This document shows, piece after piece, positions 24,652 to 32,823 of a DNA stretch of 64,000 nt; the stretch's first letter is position 1, and each line of letters starts with the position of its first letter. Made by a program: the position numbers and the translations under genes. The stretch is from JAGWRI01 sp963728785 (GTDB taxonomy: Bacteria; Gemmatimonadota; Gemmatimonadetes; Gemmatimonadales; Gemmatimonadaceae): the NCBI GenBank assembly GCA_963728785.1, contig CAVSKV010000004.1:992001-1056000 (forward strand). The letters are read 5' to 3'. The notes under the pieces were generated by a model. It made no database searches. It was not told where the DNA came from and worked only from the letters and a program-made list of their open reading frames with translations.

Positions 24652-25610
24652 CGGGACCGCTCGGGAAGGACCTTCTCGGGCTCGAACCGCTGACCGGCCA
24701 GCAGATCTCGTTGATCCTGGATACCGCCGAGCCGTTCAAGGAAATCAGCGAGCGCGCGATCAAGAAGGTCCCCACGCTTCGTGGCGCCACCATCGTCAAC
24801 CTCTTCTTCGAGGCCTCCACGCGCACGCGCGTGTCGTTCGAGTTCGCCGAGAAGCGGCTTTCGGCCGATACGGTGAATGTCGGGGCGTCGGGATCGAGCG
24901 TGTCCAAGGGCGAGACGCTGGTCGACACGGCGCGGAACCTCGAGGCGATGCGCATCGACATGGTGGTCATCCGCCACGGGGCCTCCGGTGCTGCCCAGTT
25001 CCTGGCCGACCGCATCGAGTCCAATGTGATCAACGCGGGCGACGGCACGCACGAGCATCCCACGCAAGGGCTGCTCGACCTGCTCACCCTGCGCGACCAC
25101 TTCAAGAAGTTGGCGGGGCTCAAGGTGTGCATCTGCGGCGACGTGCTCCACTCGCGTGTCGCGCGTTCGAACATCTGGGGGCTCACCAAGATGGGCGCCC
25201 AGGTGGCGGTGTGCGGCCCGCGGTCGCTCCTCCCCAACGCGATCGACGAAATGGGCGTGACGATCTTCGATCACATCGACGACGCCATCGGCTGGGCCGA
25301 TGCTCTCAACATTCTGCGCCTCCAGCTCGAACGCATGACGGCGGGCTACATCCCGTCGCTGCGCGAGTACAATCGCGTATTCGGCGTGTCGCGCGAACGG
25401 TTGGAGCGAGCTGGCCGCGACGTGCTCATCCTCCATCCGGGCCCCATGAATCGCGGCGTCGAAATCGACTCCGACGTGGCCGACGGACCGTTCAGCGTGA
25501 TCCTCGATCAGGTGACCAACGGTGTGGCCGTGCGGATGGCCGTGCTCTATCTGCTCTCGGGCGGCCGCCCGGAACTGGCCGAAGCCGCCAAGGGCGGCGG
25601 CGGACGATGA
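24648..25610 (+). CDS. pyrB: Aspartate carbamoyltransferase catalytic subunit
   Basis: A 320-residue ATCase that condenses carbamoyl phosphate with aspartate. The carbamoyl-phosphate loop is F-F-E-A-S-T-R-T-R-V-S-F; S-S-V-S-K-G-E-T, G-D-G-T-H-E-H-P-T-Q and H-P-G-P-M-N-R-G are all present. The ATG overlaps the pyrR stop, and the stop overlaps the pyrC start. No pyrI is in the operon, which fits a regulatory-subunit-free enzyme, as in PyrR-type operons. Confidence 0.96.
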   Translation: MTGPLGKDLLGLEPLTGQQISLILDTAEPFKEISERAIKKVPTLRGATIVNLFFEASTRTRVSFEFAEKRLSADTVNVGASGSSVSKGETLVDTARNLEAMRIDMVVIRHGASGAAQFLADRIESNVINAGDGTHEHPTQGLLDLLTLRDHFKKLAGLKVCICGDVLHSRVARSNIWGLTKMGAQVAVCGPRSLLPNAIDEMGVTIFDHIDDAIGWADALNILRLQLERMTAGYIPSLREYNRVFGVSRERLERAGRDVLILHPGPMNRGVEIDSDVADGPFSVILDQVTNGVAVRMAVLYLLSGGRPELAEAAKGGGGR

Positions 25611-26899
25611 GTAAAATGATATTGTTGCGGGGTGGCCGCGTGGTGGACCCCTCGCAGCGGCTCGACGCCGTGAGCGACGTGCTGATCGCCGACGGCACGA
25701 TCGCCGAGGTCGGTCCGCGGGTGGCCGAGGGTGCCCCCACTGCCGAGATCGTGGACTGCGCCGGCCTGGTCGTCACGCCGGGCTTCATCGACGTCCACTG
25801 CCATCTGCGCGAGCCCGGCCGCGAGGACGTCGAGACGATCGCCACCGGCGCCCGGGCCGCGGCCGTCGGCGGGTTCACCGCCGTGTGCGCCATGCCCAAC
25901 ACGGACCCCGTCACCGACAACCAGGCGGCCGTGGGATTCATCGTGCGCCAGTCGCAACGGGCCGATGCTGCCCGCGTCTACCCGATCGGCGCCGTGTCGG
26001 TTGGCCAGAAAGGCGTCTCGCTGGCCGAGTTCGGCGAGATGGTGGCGGCGGGCGCGGTGGCGGTGAGCGACGATGGCAAGCCGGTGGTGAGCGCCCACCT
26101 CATGCGCACGGCGCTCGAGTACGCGCGGAACTTCGGCATTCCGGTAGCCGACCACTGCGAGGAGCCGACGCTCGCCTTTGGCGGAGCCATGCACGAAGGG
26201 CTCATGAGCGCCAAACTGGGACTCAAGGGCATCCCCCCGGAGGCCGAGGAAATCATGGCCATCCGCGACATCCTGCTTGCCCGGCGCACCGGCGGCCACG
26301 TGCACCTGTGCCACATGAGCACCCGGGGATCGGTGGACCTCATCCGGTGGGGCAAGGAGCGGCACATCAATGTCACGGCCGAGGTGTGCCCGCACCATAT
26401 CTCGCTCACCGAAGCGGCGGTGGGGAACTACAATACGAACGCCAAGATGAATCCGCCGCTGCGCACGGCCGACGATGTCGAAGCGCTCCGCGACGCGGTG
26501 CGCGACGGCACGATCGACGTGATCGCCACCGACCACGCGCCGCACCATTACGACGAGAAGGAACGCGAGTTCGCCGACGCTCCCAATGGTATCGTCGGGC
26601 TGGAAACAGCACTCGCCGTCAACGTCACGTGGCTGGTCATGTCGGGCATCATCGACGTGCCCACGCTCGTCGAACGGATGTCCGTGGCCCCGGCGCGCAT
26701 CTTCCACCTTCCGGGTGGAACGCTCCGCAGGGGCAGTCCAGCCGACGTCACGGTGTTCGATCCCGCCGCCGAGTGGACGGTGGACCCGGCCAAGTTCCGG
26801 TCGAAGGGCCGGAACTCGCCGTACGCCGGGATGACGCTCAGCGGGCGGGTCCACTACACACTGGTCGATGGGCGCGTCATCCACCGGATCGCGGGGTGA
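25607..26899 (+). CDS. pyrC: Dihydroorotase (multifunctional complex type)
   Basis: A 430-residue amidohydrolase that closes carbamoyl-aspartate to dihydroorotate. Metal ligands are in D-V-H-C-H-L-R-E-P-G (the HxH motif), with further His in V-A-D-H-C-E-E, H-L-C-H-M-S-T and T-D-H-A-P-H-H. The length and the H-C-H-L-R-E-P-G signature point to the class I type. The ATG overlaps the pyrB stop. Three bases separate it from the next gene. Confidence 0.95.
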   Translation: MSKMILLRGGRVVDPSQRLDAVSDVLIADGTIAEVGPRVAEGAPTAEIVDCAGLVVTPGFIDVHCHLREPGREDVETIATGARAAAVGGFTAVCAMPNTDPVTDNQAAVGFIVRQSQRADAARVYPIGAVSVGQKGVSLAEFGEMVAAGAVAVSDDGKPVVSAHLMRTALEYARNFGIPVADHCEEPTLAFGGAMHEGLMSAKLGLKGIPPEAEEIMAIRDILLARRTGGHVHLCHMSTRGSVDLIRWGKERHINVTAEVCPHHISLTEAAVGNYNTNAKMNPPLRTADDVEALRDAVRDGTIDVIATDHAPHHYDEKEREFADAPNGIVGLETALAVNVTWLVMSGIIDVPTLVERMSVAPARIFHLPGGTLRRGSPADVTVFDPAAEWTVDPAKFRSKGRNSPYAGMTLSGRVHYTLVDGRVIHRIAG

Positions 26900-26902
26900 G
26901 GG

Positions 26903-27550
26903 GTGGCTGCCGAAGCCGACCTCCGCGCTGACATCGTCCGCGTCTGCCGCCGGCTGGACGCCCGTGGGCTGATTGCCGGCGCGGACGGCAACGTGTCCGT
27001 CCGGTTGGACGACGGGAACCTCTTGGTCACGCCGGCGGGTATGTTGAAAGTGGAACTCCGGCCCGAGGACCTGGTCGTGGTGGACCCTGGGGGACATCTC
27101 GTTTCCGGGAACCATCTTGCGTCGTCAGAGGTAAGGATGCATATAGGCATCTACAGCCGGCGGCCAGACGTGCGTGCTGTGGTCCACGCCCATCCGCCGA
27201 CGGCGACGGCTTTCGGGGTCGTGGGTGAGGACTTCATGGCGCCCGTGTTGCCCGAAGTTGTACTCCAGATGGGCGGGGTCCCTCTCGTCCCGTACGCCAC
27301 ACCGGGCGGCGAGCCTCTCGCCGACCAGTTTGAACCCTTCCTGCCCGATCACGACGCTTTTCTCATGGCTAATCATGGCGCCACGACTGTCGGTCCCACC
27401 CTCGCCATCGCGCACCAGCGAATGGAAAGCTTGGAGCATGCCGCGCGCATCATGCTCGCCGCGCGGCAGCTGGGGCGGGTCCGGACATTGACCGACTCGC
27501 AAGCAGCCGAACTGCGCGCATCCGCCAAAGCGGCGCGGGGCACCGAATGA
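26903..27550 (+). CDS. Class II aldolase/adducin family protein
   Basis: A 215-residue zinc-aldolase-fold enzyme with a GTG start three bases after pyrC. Zinc ligands are in V-V-H-A-H-P-P-T-A, and the third His is in M-A-N-H-G-A. The N-terminal G-A-D-G-N-V-S-V-R and L-V-T-P-A-G segments match the L-fuculose-phosphate/ribulose-phosphate aldolase group. The catalytic Glu is probably in A-S-S-E-V-R-M-H. The substrate cannot be read from sequence; a salvage aldolase or an epimerase are both open. Its place in a pyrimidine operon is unusual. Confidence 0.82.
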   Translation: MAAEADLRADIVRVCRRLDARGLIAGADGNVSVRLDDGNLLVTPAGMLKVELRPEDLVVVDPGGHLVSGNHLASSEVRMHIGIYSRRPDVRAVVHAHPPTATAFGVVGEDFMAPVLPEVVLQMGGVPLVPYATPGGEPLADQFEPFLPDHDAFLMANHGATTVGPTLAIAHQRMESLEHAARIMLAARQLGRVRTLTDSQAAELRASAKAARGTE

Positions 27551-28569
27551 CCAAGAAGAATTCCAACTCCTCGCTCGATGTCGTGACCGCGCTCATGGAG
27601 GAGCGCGCCAAGTTCGAGACGTGGCTCGCCGCGCTCGAATCGCGACGCGGCACGACGCCGCGCAACGTCTACGACCGCGTGCGCCTCGACTACGAGACTC
27701 GCTTGTCCGGCGTGATGGACGAGCTCAAGTCGCACGCCGCCGAACTGGAGGAGCAGGCGGGGCGCTATACGGCGCGGCTGGCGGAACTGGCCGACCAGGA
27801 GCAGGCGCAGCGGGAAGCGCGCGCCGAGGCCGAGCTCCGCGCCCACGTGGGCGAACTGTCGCCCAACGAATGGGACGCGACGGCGAAAGCGGCGGACGAG
27901 TCCCTCGCGGGGATCGCTGCCGAACAGGCCGTGGCCGGCGCCGACCTGAACCGGGTTCACGAGCTGTTGGCCGCGGCCACCGCCACGTCGCCCACGGTTG
28001 CTGAACCCGAGCCCGCTCCGGAACCGCCGGAGCGGGCAGTGCAAGCAGAGCCGAAGGCGCGGCCCGAGCCCGCCTCCACGGGCAGGCCGCATGAACCCGA
28101 GGGCCGCCACGGACCGCCGCCGGCACCCGGAAGCCGGACGCCGGAAGAGTCGTCGTTCGACGAGCTGGCGTTCCTCAAGTCGGTCGTCTCGCCGCTCGGG
28201 TCGAGGACGCCGGCGCAACCGTTGGCCAGGCCAGTCAAGCCGAGCGGGCCGCAGATCACTCAGGACCAGAGCGACACGCTGGCCGAATCGCTGGTGTCGA
28301 GGGCCGGCCAGTCGCCGCAGGAGCGCGCGGCCTTCGTCCAGGAACCCGACGACGACCCGACGGCCGGGCTGGTCGGCAAGGCGGGCGATCCGAGCCGGCT
28401 CGGCGGCCAACCCTACGCCGCCAACGTGGCCGGGAACAGTCCGATCGTGCTCCGTCCGTCGGGTGCGGTGGAGCAGCCCAAGACGCTCAAGTGTGGGGAA
28501 TGCGGGGCGATGAACTACCCCACCGAATGGTACTGCGAGCGGTGTGGGGCCGAACTGGCAGCGCTCTGA
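27547..28569 (+). CDS. Coiled-coil protein with C-terminal zinc ribbon, function unknown
   Basis: A 340-residue protein, not assigned to a known family. Residues 1-125 are strongly helical and charged, a likely coiled coil with a Glu/Ala-rich repeat. Residues about 150-200 form a Pro/Glu-rich linker, and a low-complexity part follows. The C-terminus (about 315-335) is a zinc ribbon: K-C-G-E-C-G and Y-C-E-R-C-G. The ATG overlaps the aldolase stop (ATGA). It is cytoplasmic, with no signal or membrane segment. The final zinc ribbon suggests contact with nucleic acid or a protein partner, but this is inference. Confidence 0.6.
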   Translation: MTKKNSNSSLDVVTALMEERAKFETWLAALESRRGTTPRNVYDRVRLDYETRLSGVMDELKSHAAELEEQAGRYTARLAELADQEQAQREARAEAELRAHVGELSPNEWDATAKAADESLAGIAAEQAVAGADLNRVHELLAAATATSPTVAEPEPAPEPPERAVQAEPKARPEPASTGRPHEPEGRHGPPPAPGSRTPEESSFDELAFLKSVVSPLGSRTPAQPLARPVKPSGPQITQDQSDTLAESLVSRAGQSPQERAAFVQEPDDDPTAGLVGKAGDPSRLGGQPYAANVAGNSPIVLRPSGAVEQPKTLKCGECGAMNYPTEWYCERCGAELAAL

Positions 28570-28593
28570 GGTTTGCCGACAGCGCAACCGGAT

Positions 28594-28632
28594 GCGAAGA
28601 AGGGCCGCGACGTCGTCGCGGCCCTTCTTCGC
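28594..28632. terminator. Bidirectional terminator between the pyr operon and rpsT
   Basis: A perfect 18-bp inverted repeat (28594-28611 with 28615-28632) around a 3-base loop. It carries A-rich and T-rich shoulders (AAGAAGG / CCTTCTT) on either side, so it can stop transcription from both the plus-strand operon and the minus-strand rpsT. Confidence 0.8.
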
Positions 28633-28651
28633 AAGACGGGAACGGCGCCGG

Positions 28652-28885
28652 CTACTTGGCGCGCGCGATCTGACTCTTGTGACGCCCTGCGGCGTTGCGG
28701 TGCAGCAGCCCCTTTCTGGCGGCGCGATCGGCGAGCTTCACTGCCGCGATCTTGTCAGCCTGCGAAGCACCGGGCGCCTTGGCCTTCTTCAGCGCGGTCC
28801 TGAGCGTCGCGCGTTGCGCGCGGTTGCGCACCGTAGCGGCCCGGGATTTCCGCATGTTCTTCTTCGCGGATGCGATTTTTGGCAC
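28652..28885 (-). CDS. rpsT: Small ribosomal subunit protein bS20
   Basis: A 77-residue basic protein. It begins P-K-I-A-S-A-K-K-N-M-R-K-S, the standard bS20 N-terminus, and ends H-K-S-Q-I-A-R-A-K. The start is the GTG at 28885 with GGAG six bases before it. The longer upstream reading is unlikely to be translated, since bS20 starts right before P-K-I. At 77 residues it is about ten shorter than E. coli S20. The gene stands alone with its own promoter (28936-28964) and shares the terminator at 28594-28632. Confidence 0.92.
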   Translation of the reverse strand: MPKIASAKKNMRKSRAATVRNRAQRATLRTALKKAKAPGASQADKIAAVKLADRAARKGLLHRNAAGRHKSQIARAK

Positions 28886-28911
28886 GAAATTCTCCGAGAT
28901 ATACCTGTGAT

Positions 28912-28929
28912 TTCGCGCAGCTGCGCGAA
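28912..28929. repeat. 18-bp perfect palindrome in the rpsT leader
   Basis: TTCGCGCAGCTGCGCGAA is fully self-complementary. On the minus strand it starts at the predicted transcript start (about 28929), so the mRNA should begin with an 8-to-9-bp hairpin about 25 bases ahead of the start codon. It may stabilise the mRNA or allow bS20 feedback. Confidence 0.6.
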
Positions 28930-28935
28930 CGGAGC

Positions 28936-28964
28936 AACCTAGGCGGCCCACAGGGGGTTGTCAA
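28936..28964 (-). promoter_or_regulatory. rpsT: rpsT promoter
   Basis: On the minus strand: TTGACA (28964-28959), 17-bp spacer, TAGGTT (28941-28936), preceded by GCGC. Predicted start near 28929, leader about 45 nt. Confidence 0.8.
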
Positions 28965-29002
28965 GCGCGCGGAAAGCGCCGATGTCGTGATATCACAGCA
29001 CT

Positions 29003-29031
29003 TTGACACTCTTTGCCAGGCTCACTAGCTT
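29003..29031 (+). promoter_or_regulatory. Promoter of the site-2 protease-scpAB-rluB operon
   Basis: TTGACA at 29003-29008, 17-bp spacer, TAGCTT at 29026-29031. Predicted transcript start near 29038, with a 48-nt leader to the TTG start at 29086. It is divergent from the rpsT promoter, about 38 bases away. Confidence 0.75.
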
Positions 29032-29085
29032 ACCCGCGTCGGCCCTGCCCGAGCGGCCGCCTCGCCCCGCGCCTCCAGCCCACCG

Positions 29086-29784
29086 TTGAATACATTCCAG
29101 ACCATCCTCTTCGTCGCGCCGGTCCTGCTGTTTTCCGTGATCGCGCACGAATATGCGCACGGATACGCCGCACTGCGCCAGGGGGATCCCACCGCCTATC
29201 AACTCGGGCGCCTCACCTGGAATCCGGTGAAGCACATCGACCCCTTCATGACCTTGCTGCTCCCCGCCGTGCTGCTCATCGCCACGCATGGGCAGATGGT
29301 GCTGGGGGGGGCGAAACCGGTGCCGGTGAATCCGCGCAATTACCGGAACTTCAAGCGCGGCGACATCATCGTGTCGCTCGCCGGCGTTACGGCCAATCTG
29401 GCCCTCGCCATCTGCTGCGCGCTGGCGATCGTGTTGCTCGGCCTGGTCGGACGGGCGATCCCTCCGGCCGGGACCACGGTGGCCATTCTGCAGGTGATGC
29501 TGAGCTACGGGATCTGGCTCAACCTCATCCTCATTGCGTTCAACCTCATACCGATCCCGCCGCTCGACGGCTCGCACGTCATGAAGTACCTGCTGCCCGT
29601 GTCGTGGGCCGTGCGTTACGAGGCGTTGTCGCGCTACGGCATCATCGTGCTCGTAGCCCTGCTGTATTTCGGCGGCCCCCTGCTCATGGCATGGATGCAA
29701 CCAGCGATCCACGCCACCGACCTGCTCCTGCGGGTCGTCAACCCGTTTGTGATGACCAACGCGCAGCAGTGGGCGCCGTCATGA
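29086..29784 (+). CDS. Site-2 protease family (M50) membrane metalloprotease
   Basis: A 232-residue integral membrane protein. The zinc motif is H-E-Y-A-H at 21-25, in the first membrane helix; N-L-I-P-I-P-P-L-D-G-S-H in the C-terminal half supplies the third ligand, Asp. About six membrane segments are expected; there is no PDZ domain, so it belongs to the short SpoIVFB/Rip-like group. The start is TTG, 55 bases after the promoter's -10 element. Substrates are unknown. It is coupled to scpA by an ATGA overlap. Confidence 0.85.
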   Translation: MNTFQTILFVAPVLLFSVIAHEYAHGYAALRQGDPTAYQLGRLTWNPVKHIDPFMTLLLPAVLLIATHGQMVLGGAKPVPVNPRNYRNFKRGDIIVSLAGVTANLALAICCALAIVLLGLVGRAIPPAGTTVAILQVMLSYGIWLNLILIAFNLIPIPPLDGSHVMKYLLPVSWAVRYEALSRYGIIVLVALLYFGGPLLMAWMQPAIHATDLLLRVVNPFVMTNAQQWAPS

Positions 29785-30524
29785 GCCCTGAGCAGATGGG
29801 CCACGATATCGAGGCAGGCGACGCAACCTTCGTGGTGGAGCTCACCTCGTTTTCGGGACCGCTCGACCTGCTCCTCTCGCTGATTCGCGAAGAGCAGGTG
29901 GACATCTACGACATCCCGATCGCGCGCATTGCCGAACAGTTCCTGCGGCGCATCGGGACGCTCGGCCTCAACGAGGCGGCCGAGTATCTCGAGATGGCGG
30001 CCCGGCTGCTGCGCATCAAGGCGCAGATTCTCCTGCCCTGGGGCGACGCCGAAGCCTGGGAGGATCCGCGTGCGGAACTCGTGCGCCGCCTGCTCGAATA
30101 CCAGCAGATGCGCGAAGTGGTGGACCTGCTCGAACGCCGCGGCGAGGAGCGTCGCAACCAATTCGCCCGCGCGTTCGTCCCACCCGACGCGCCGCCGCCG
30201 CCCGCCCCGCTCGCCATGTCGCTCAGCGAACTGCTGGCCGCGGTGGACCGTGTGCTGCGGGCCACCAAGCGGCCCGACCTTCACGACATCGTCTCGCGCC
30301 CGCTCGACGTGCCGGGTGCGGTTGCCGTGATCCGGGCGCTGCTCAGCCTGCGAGCCCGCATCCGATGGACGGAGATCGTGACGCGCGACGCCGAGCCGTC
30401 GTTGGTACTGTCGACTCTCATAGGGCTGCTCGAGCTCGCGAAGGTGGGCGAGCTTCGCGTGCATCAACCGCAACCATTCGCAAACGTGGAGATCGAGCGT
30501 GACGCCGCTGGCGAAGCTGCTTGA
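29781..30524 (+). CDS. scpA: Segregation and condensation protein A
   Basis: A 247-residue kleisin that binds SMC heads. The N-terminus F-V-V-E-L-T-S-F-S-G-P-L-D-L-L-L-S-L-I and Y-D-I-P-I-A-R-I-A-E-Q-F are hallmark ScpA features. Y-L-E-M-A-A-R-L-L-R-I-K-A-Q-I-L-L-P follows. The C-terminal winged helix is shorter than in other ScpAs. It starts with an ATGA overlap and overlaps scpB by 26 bases. No smc gene is in the window. Confidence 0.93.
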   Translation: MSPEQMGHDIEAGDATFVVELTSFSGPLDLLLSLIREEQVDIYDIPIARIAEQFLRRIGTLGLNEAAEYLEMAARLLRIKAQILLPWGDAEAWEDPRAELVRRLLEYQQMREVVDLLERRGEERRNQFARAFVPPDAPPPPAPLAMSLSELLAAVDRVLRATKRPDLHDIVSRPLDVPGAVAVIRALLSLRARIRWTEIVTRDAEPSLVLSTLIGLLELAKVGELRVHQPQPFANVEIERDAAGEAA

Positions 30525-31044
30525 AGCCGCGTTGTTCGCCAGCGCGCGGCCGATTCCGCTCGACGAACTGGCCGCGTTGGACCAGGATGCCCCGCTGGCG
30601 GCCGTCACGGCCGCGCTCGAGGAACTGCGCGAGCACTACAACGTGGACGGGCATGGCGTCGAACTGCTGGAACTCGGTGGCGGCTGGCAGATCTTGACGC
30701 GCGCCGAATACACCGAAGCCATCGAACGTGCCCAGCTGGCGGCGCGCCCACAGCGTCTGTCCTCAGCGGCGCTCGAGACGCTGGCCATCATCGCCTATCG
30801 CCAGCCGATCGGCCGCGCCGAGATCGAGGAGATCCGCGGCGTGAACGTGGGCAGCGTGCTCAAGGCGCTGCACGAGCGCGGGCTGGTGGACGTGGTCGGA
30901 CGCGCCGAAGAGCTGGGCCGGCCACTCCTGTACGGCACGACGTCGCTCTTCCTGGAACACTTTGCGTTGCGGCATCTGCAGGAGCTGCCGCGGGCCGACG
31001 AGCTGGCCATCGCCCTTCGGGGCGCGCCGCCGATCGTCGAATGA
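30499..31044 (+). CDS. scpB: Segregation and condensation protein B
   Basis: A 181-residue ScpB. It starts at GTG inside the last codons of scpA, so its translation is coupled. The L-L-E-A-A-L-F-A-S-A-R-P-I start, the S-S-A-A-L-E-T-L-A-I-I-A-Y-R-Q-P-I-G-R-A-E-I core and the L-G-R-P-L-L-Y-G-T-T segment define the family. Two winged-helix domains dimerise and bind ScpA-SMC in chromosome compaction. Its stop overlaps the rluB start. Confidence 0.93.
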   Translation: MTPLAKLLEAALFASARPIPLDELAALDQDAPLAAVTAALEELREHYNVDGHGVELLELGGGWQILTRAEYTEAIERAQLAARPQRLSSAALETLAIIAYRQPIGRAEIEEIRGVNVGSVLKALHERGLVDVVGRAEELGRPLLYGTTSLFLEHFALRHLQELPRADELAIALRGAPPIVE

Positions 31045-31769
31045 GCACTCCGATGCGCATCCAACGCGCGCTGGCGCGCGCGGGTGTCGCGTCGCGCCGC
31101 CACGCGGAAGAGTTGATCGCCGCCGGGCGTGTGACCGTCAATGGCGCGGTGGCGCGTATCGGCCAGAGCGTCGACGCCGACCGCGACCGCATTCTTGTGG
31201 ACGGCCGCCCCGTCGCGGCGCCACCGGCCACGACCTGGCTGCTGCTCCACAAGCCCGCCGGGGTCATGACGACGCGGTCCGACCCGGCCGGCCGCCGCAC
31301 GGTGTTCGACCTCGTGACTGCCGTGCCCGGACTCGTGTACGTGGGCCGGCTCGACTACCTCACCGAAGGCGCTCTCCTCATGACAACCGACGGCGCGGCG
31401 GCGCACGCGCTCACGCATCCGAGCCGCGAGATCGAGCGGACCTATGTGGCCACGGTGCGAGGCGACGCCCCGGCCGCGGCCCGCGTCGCGCGTCACGGTG
31501 TGCAACTGGAGGATGGACCGGTACGTTTGCGCGACCTGGCCGTGCGGCGGCTGCCATCGGGCCAGTGGGAGTTCGAGGTCACGATCACGGAAGGGCGCAA
31601 GCACGAGGTGCGCCGTCTCTGCCAGGCGCTCGGCCTCGCGGTGGAGCGCCTGGTGCGGATTCGTTACGGGCCGATCGCGCTGGGCACGCTCCCCAGCGGA
31701 AAGGCCCGGGCCCTCACACCGGCAGAAGTGATCGCTATTGACGCCTGCGCGGCGGGCAGCCCAGGCTGA
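31041..31769 (+). CDS. rluB: Ribosomal large subunit pseudouridine synthase (RluB/RsuA family)
   Basis: A 242-residue pseudouridine synthase. An N-terminal S4 RNA-binding domain (R-I-Q-R-A-L-A-R-A-G-V-A-S-R-R-H-A-E-E-L-I) precedes the catalytic domain with L-L-H-K-P-A-G-V-M and catalytic Asp105 in G-R-L-D-Y-L-T-E-G. The G-R-K-H-E-V-R-R-L motif is also there. The scpA-scpB-rluB order is widespread and supports an RluB-like call; the exact rRNA position is not deducible. A small GC-rich hairpin (CCGCCCGGGGGCGG) follows the stop in the 79-base gap to moxR. Confidence 0.88.
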   Translation: MSTPMRIQRALARAGVASRRHAEELIAAGRVTVNGAVARIGQSVDADRDRILVDGRPVAAPPATTWLLLHKPAGVMTTRSDPAGRRTVFDLVTAVPGLVYVGRLDYLTEGALLMTTDGAAAHALTHPSREIERTYVATVRGDAPAAARVARHGVQLEDGPVRLRDLAVRRLPSGQWEFEVTITEGRKHEVRRLCQALGLAVERLVRIRYGPIALGTLPSGKARALTPAEVIAIDACAAGSPG

Positions 31770-31848
31770 GTCCGGTGAACCGCCGCCCGGGGGCGGGGTA
31801 CATCACGTTGCCTTCGTGCGCCATCCTTCAACCCTCGCTGGAGCGGTC

Positions 31849-32823
31849 GTGGAACCACAGCACACATCGTCGGCGGACTCGCGTCTGGTACACGACGTCA
31901 CCACGCAGGTCGCGCGACGCGTCGTCGGCCAGGACTACATGGTCGAACGGCTCCTGATCAGCCTGCTCACGGGCGGGCACGTGCTGCTCGAGGGCGTGCC
32001 CGGGCTGGCCAAGACGCTCACCGTGCGGACGCTCGCCGAGACGATTTCCACGACATTCCAGCGCATCCAGTTCACGCCCGACCTTCTCCCCGCCGACGTC
32101 CTCGGCACGCAAGTGTACGAGCAGGGCTCCGGCCAGTTCGTGGTCAAGAAGGGGCCGATCTTCGCCAACATCATTCTGGCCGACGAGATCAACCGCGCGC
32201 CGGCCAAGGTGCAGGCGGCGCTGCTCGAAGCGATGCAGGAGAAGCAGGTCACGATCGGTGGCACCACATACACCCTCGACGAGCCGTTCCTGGTACTGGC
32301 CACGCAGAATCCCATCGAGCAGGAGGGCACCTACCCGCTTCCCGAGGCGCAGGTGGACCGGTTCATGCTCAAGCTGCGGGTGGGGTACCCGAGCCGCGAC
32401 GAGGAGAAGGAGATCATGCGCCGCATGGCGGGTGGCGTACCCATTGCCGTGGAGGCGGTGGCCAGCCCCCAAGCGATCCTGGAGGCGCGGCGGCGGATCG
32501 CCGAACTCTACATGGACGACCGCATCGTGGACTACATCGTGGACATCGTGCACGCCACGCGCGAGCCGGCGGCGGCGGGGCTGCCCGATCTCGTGCCGCT
32601 GATCGAGTTCGGGGCGAGTCCGCGCGCCACGATCGCCCTCGCCCAGGCCTCGCGCGCCCACGCCTTCCTGCGGGGGCGGGCGTTCGTCACCCCCGACGAC
32701 GTCAAGGCGATCGGTCCCGACGTGCTCCGTCACCGGGTGCTCACCACGTACGAGGCCGAAGCCGAAGAGGTCACGGCCGACGAGATCGTGCGCCGCGTGC
32801 TCGCCGCGGTCGAGAGTCCGTGA
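31849..32823 (+). CDS. MoxR-family AAA ATPase
   Basis: A 324-residue MoxR ATPase. Walker A is G-V-P-G-L-A-K-T, Walker B A-D-E-I-N-R-A-P; the sensor segment T-Q-N-P-I-E-Q-E-G-T-Y-P-L-P-E-A-Q-V-D-R-F is near-invariant in the family. The GTG at 31849 is preferred because GGAG lies six bases upstream and the family begins near this point; the frame upstream lacks similarity. MoxR works as a chaperone with VWA-domain partners, which are encoded directly after it (DUF58, BatA, BatB). Confidence 0.9.
   Translation: MEPQHTSSADSRLVHDVTTQVARRVVGQDYMVERLLISLLTGGHVLLEGVPGLAKTLTVRTLAETISTTFQRIQFTPDLLPADVLGTQVYEQGSGQFVVKKGPIFANIILADEINRAPAKVQAALLEAMQEKQVTIGGTTYTLDEPFLVLATQNPIEQEGTYPLPEAQVDRFMLKLRVGYPSRDEEKEIMRRMAGGVPIAVEAVASPQAILEARRRIAELYMDDRIVDYIVDIVHATREPAAAGLPDLVPLIEFGASPRATIALAQASRAHAFLRGRAFVTPDDVKAIGPDVLRHRVLTTYEAEAEEVTADEIVRRVLAAVESP

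Noticed and set aside
31738..31848. Longer N-terminus for the MoxR protein from the ATG-like frame at 31738.
   Set aside because: It would overlap the end of rluB and lacks family similarity; GTG at 31849 has a ribosome site.
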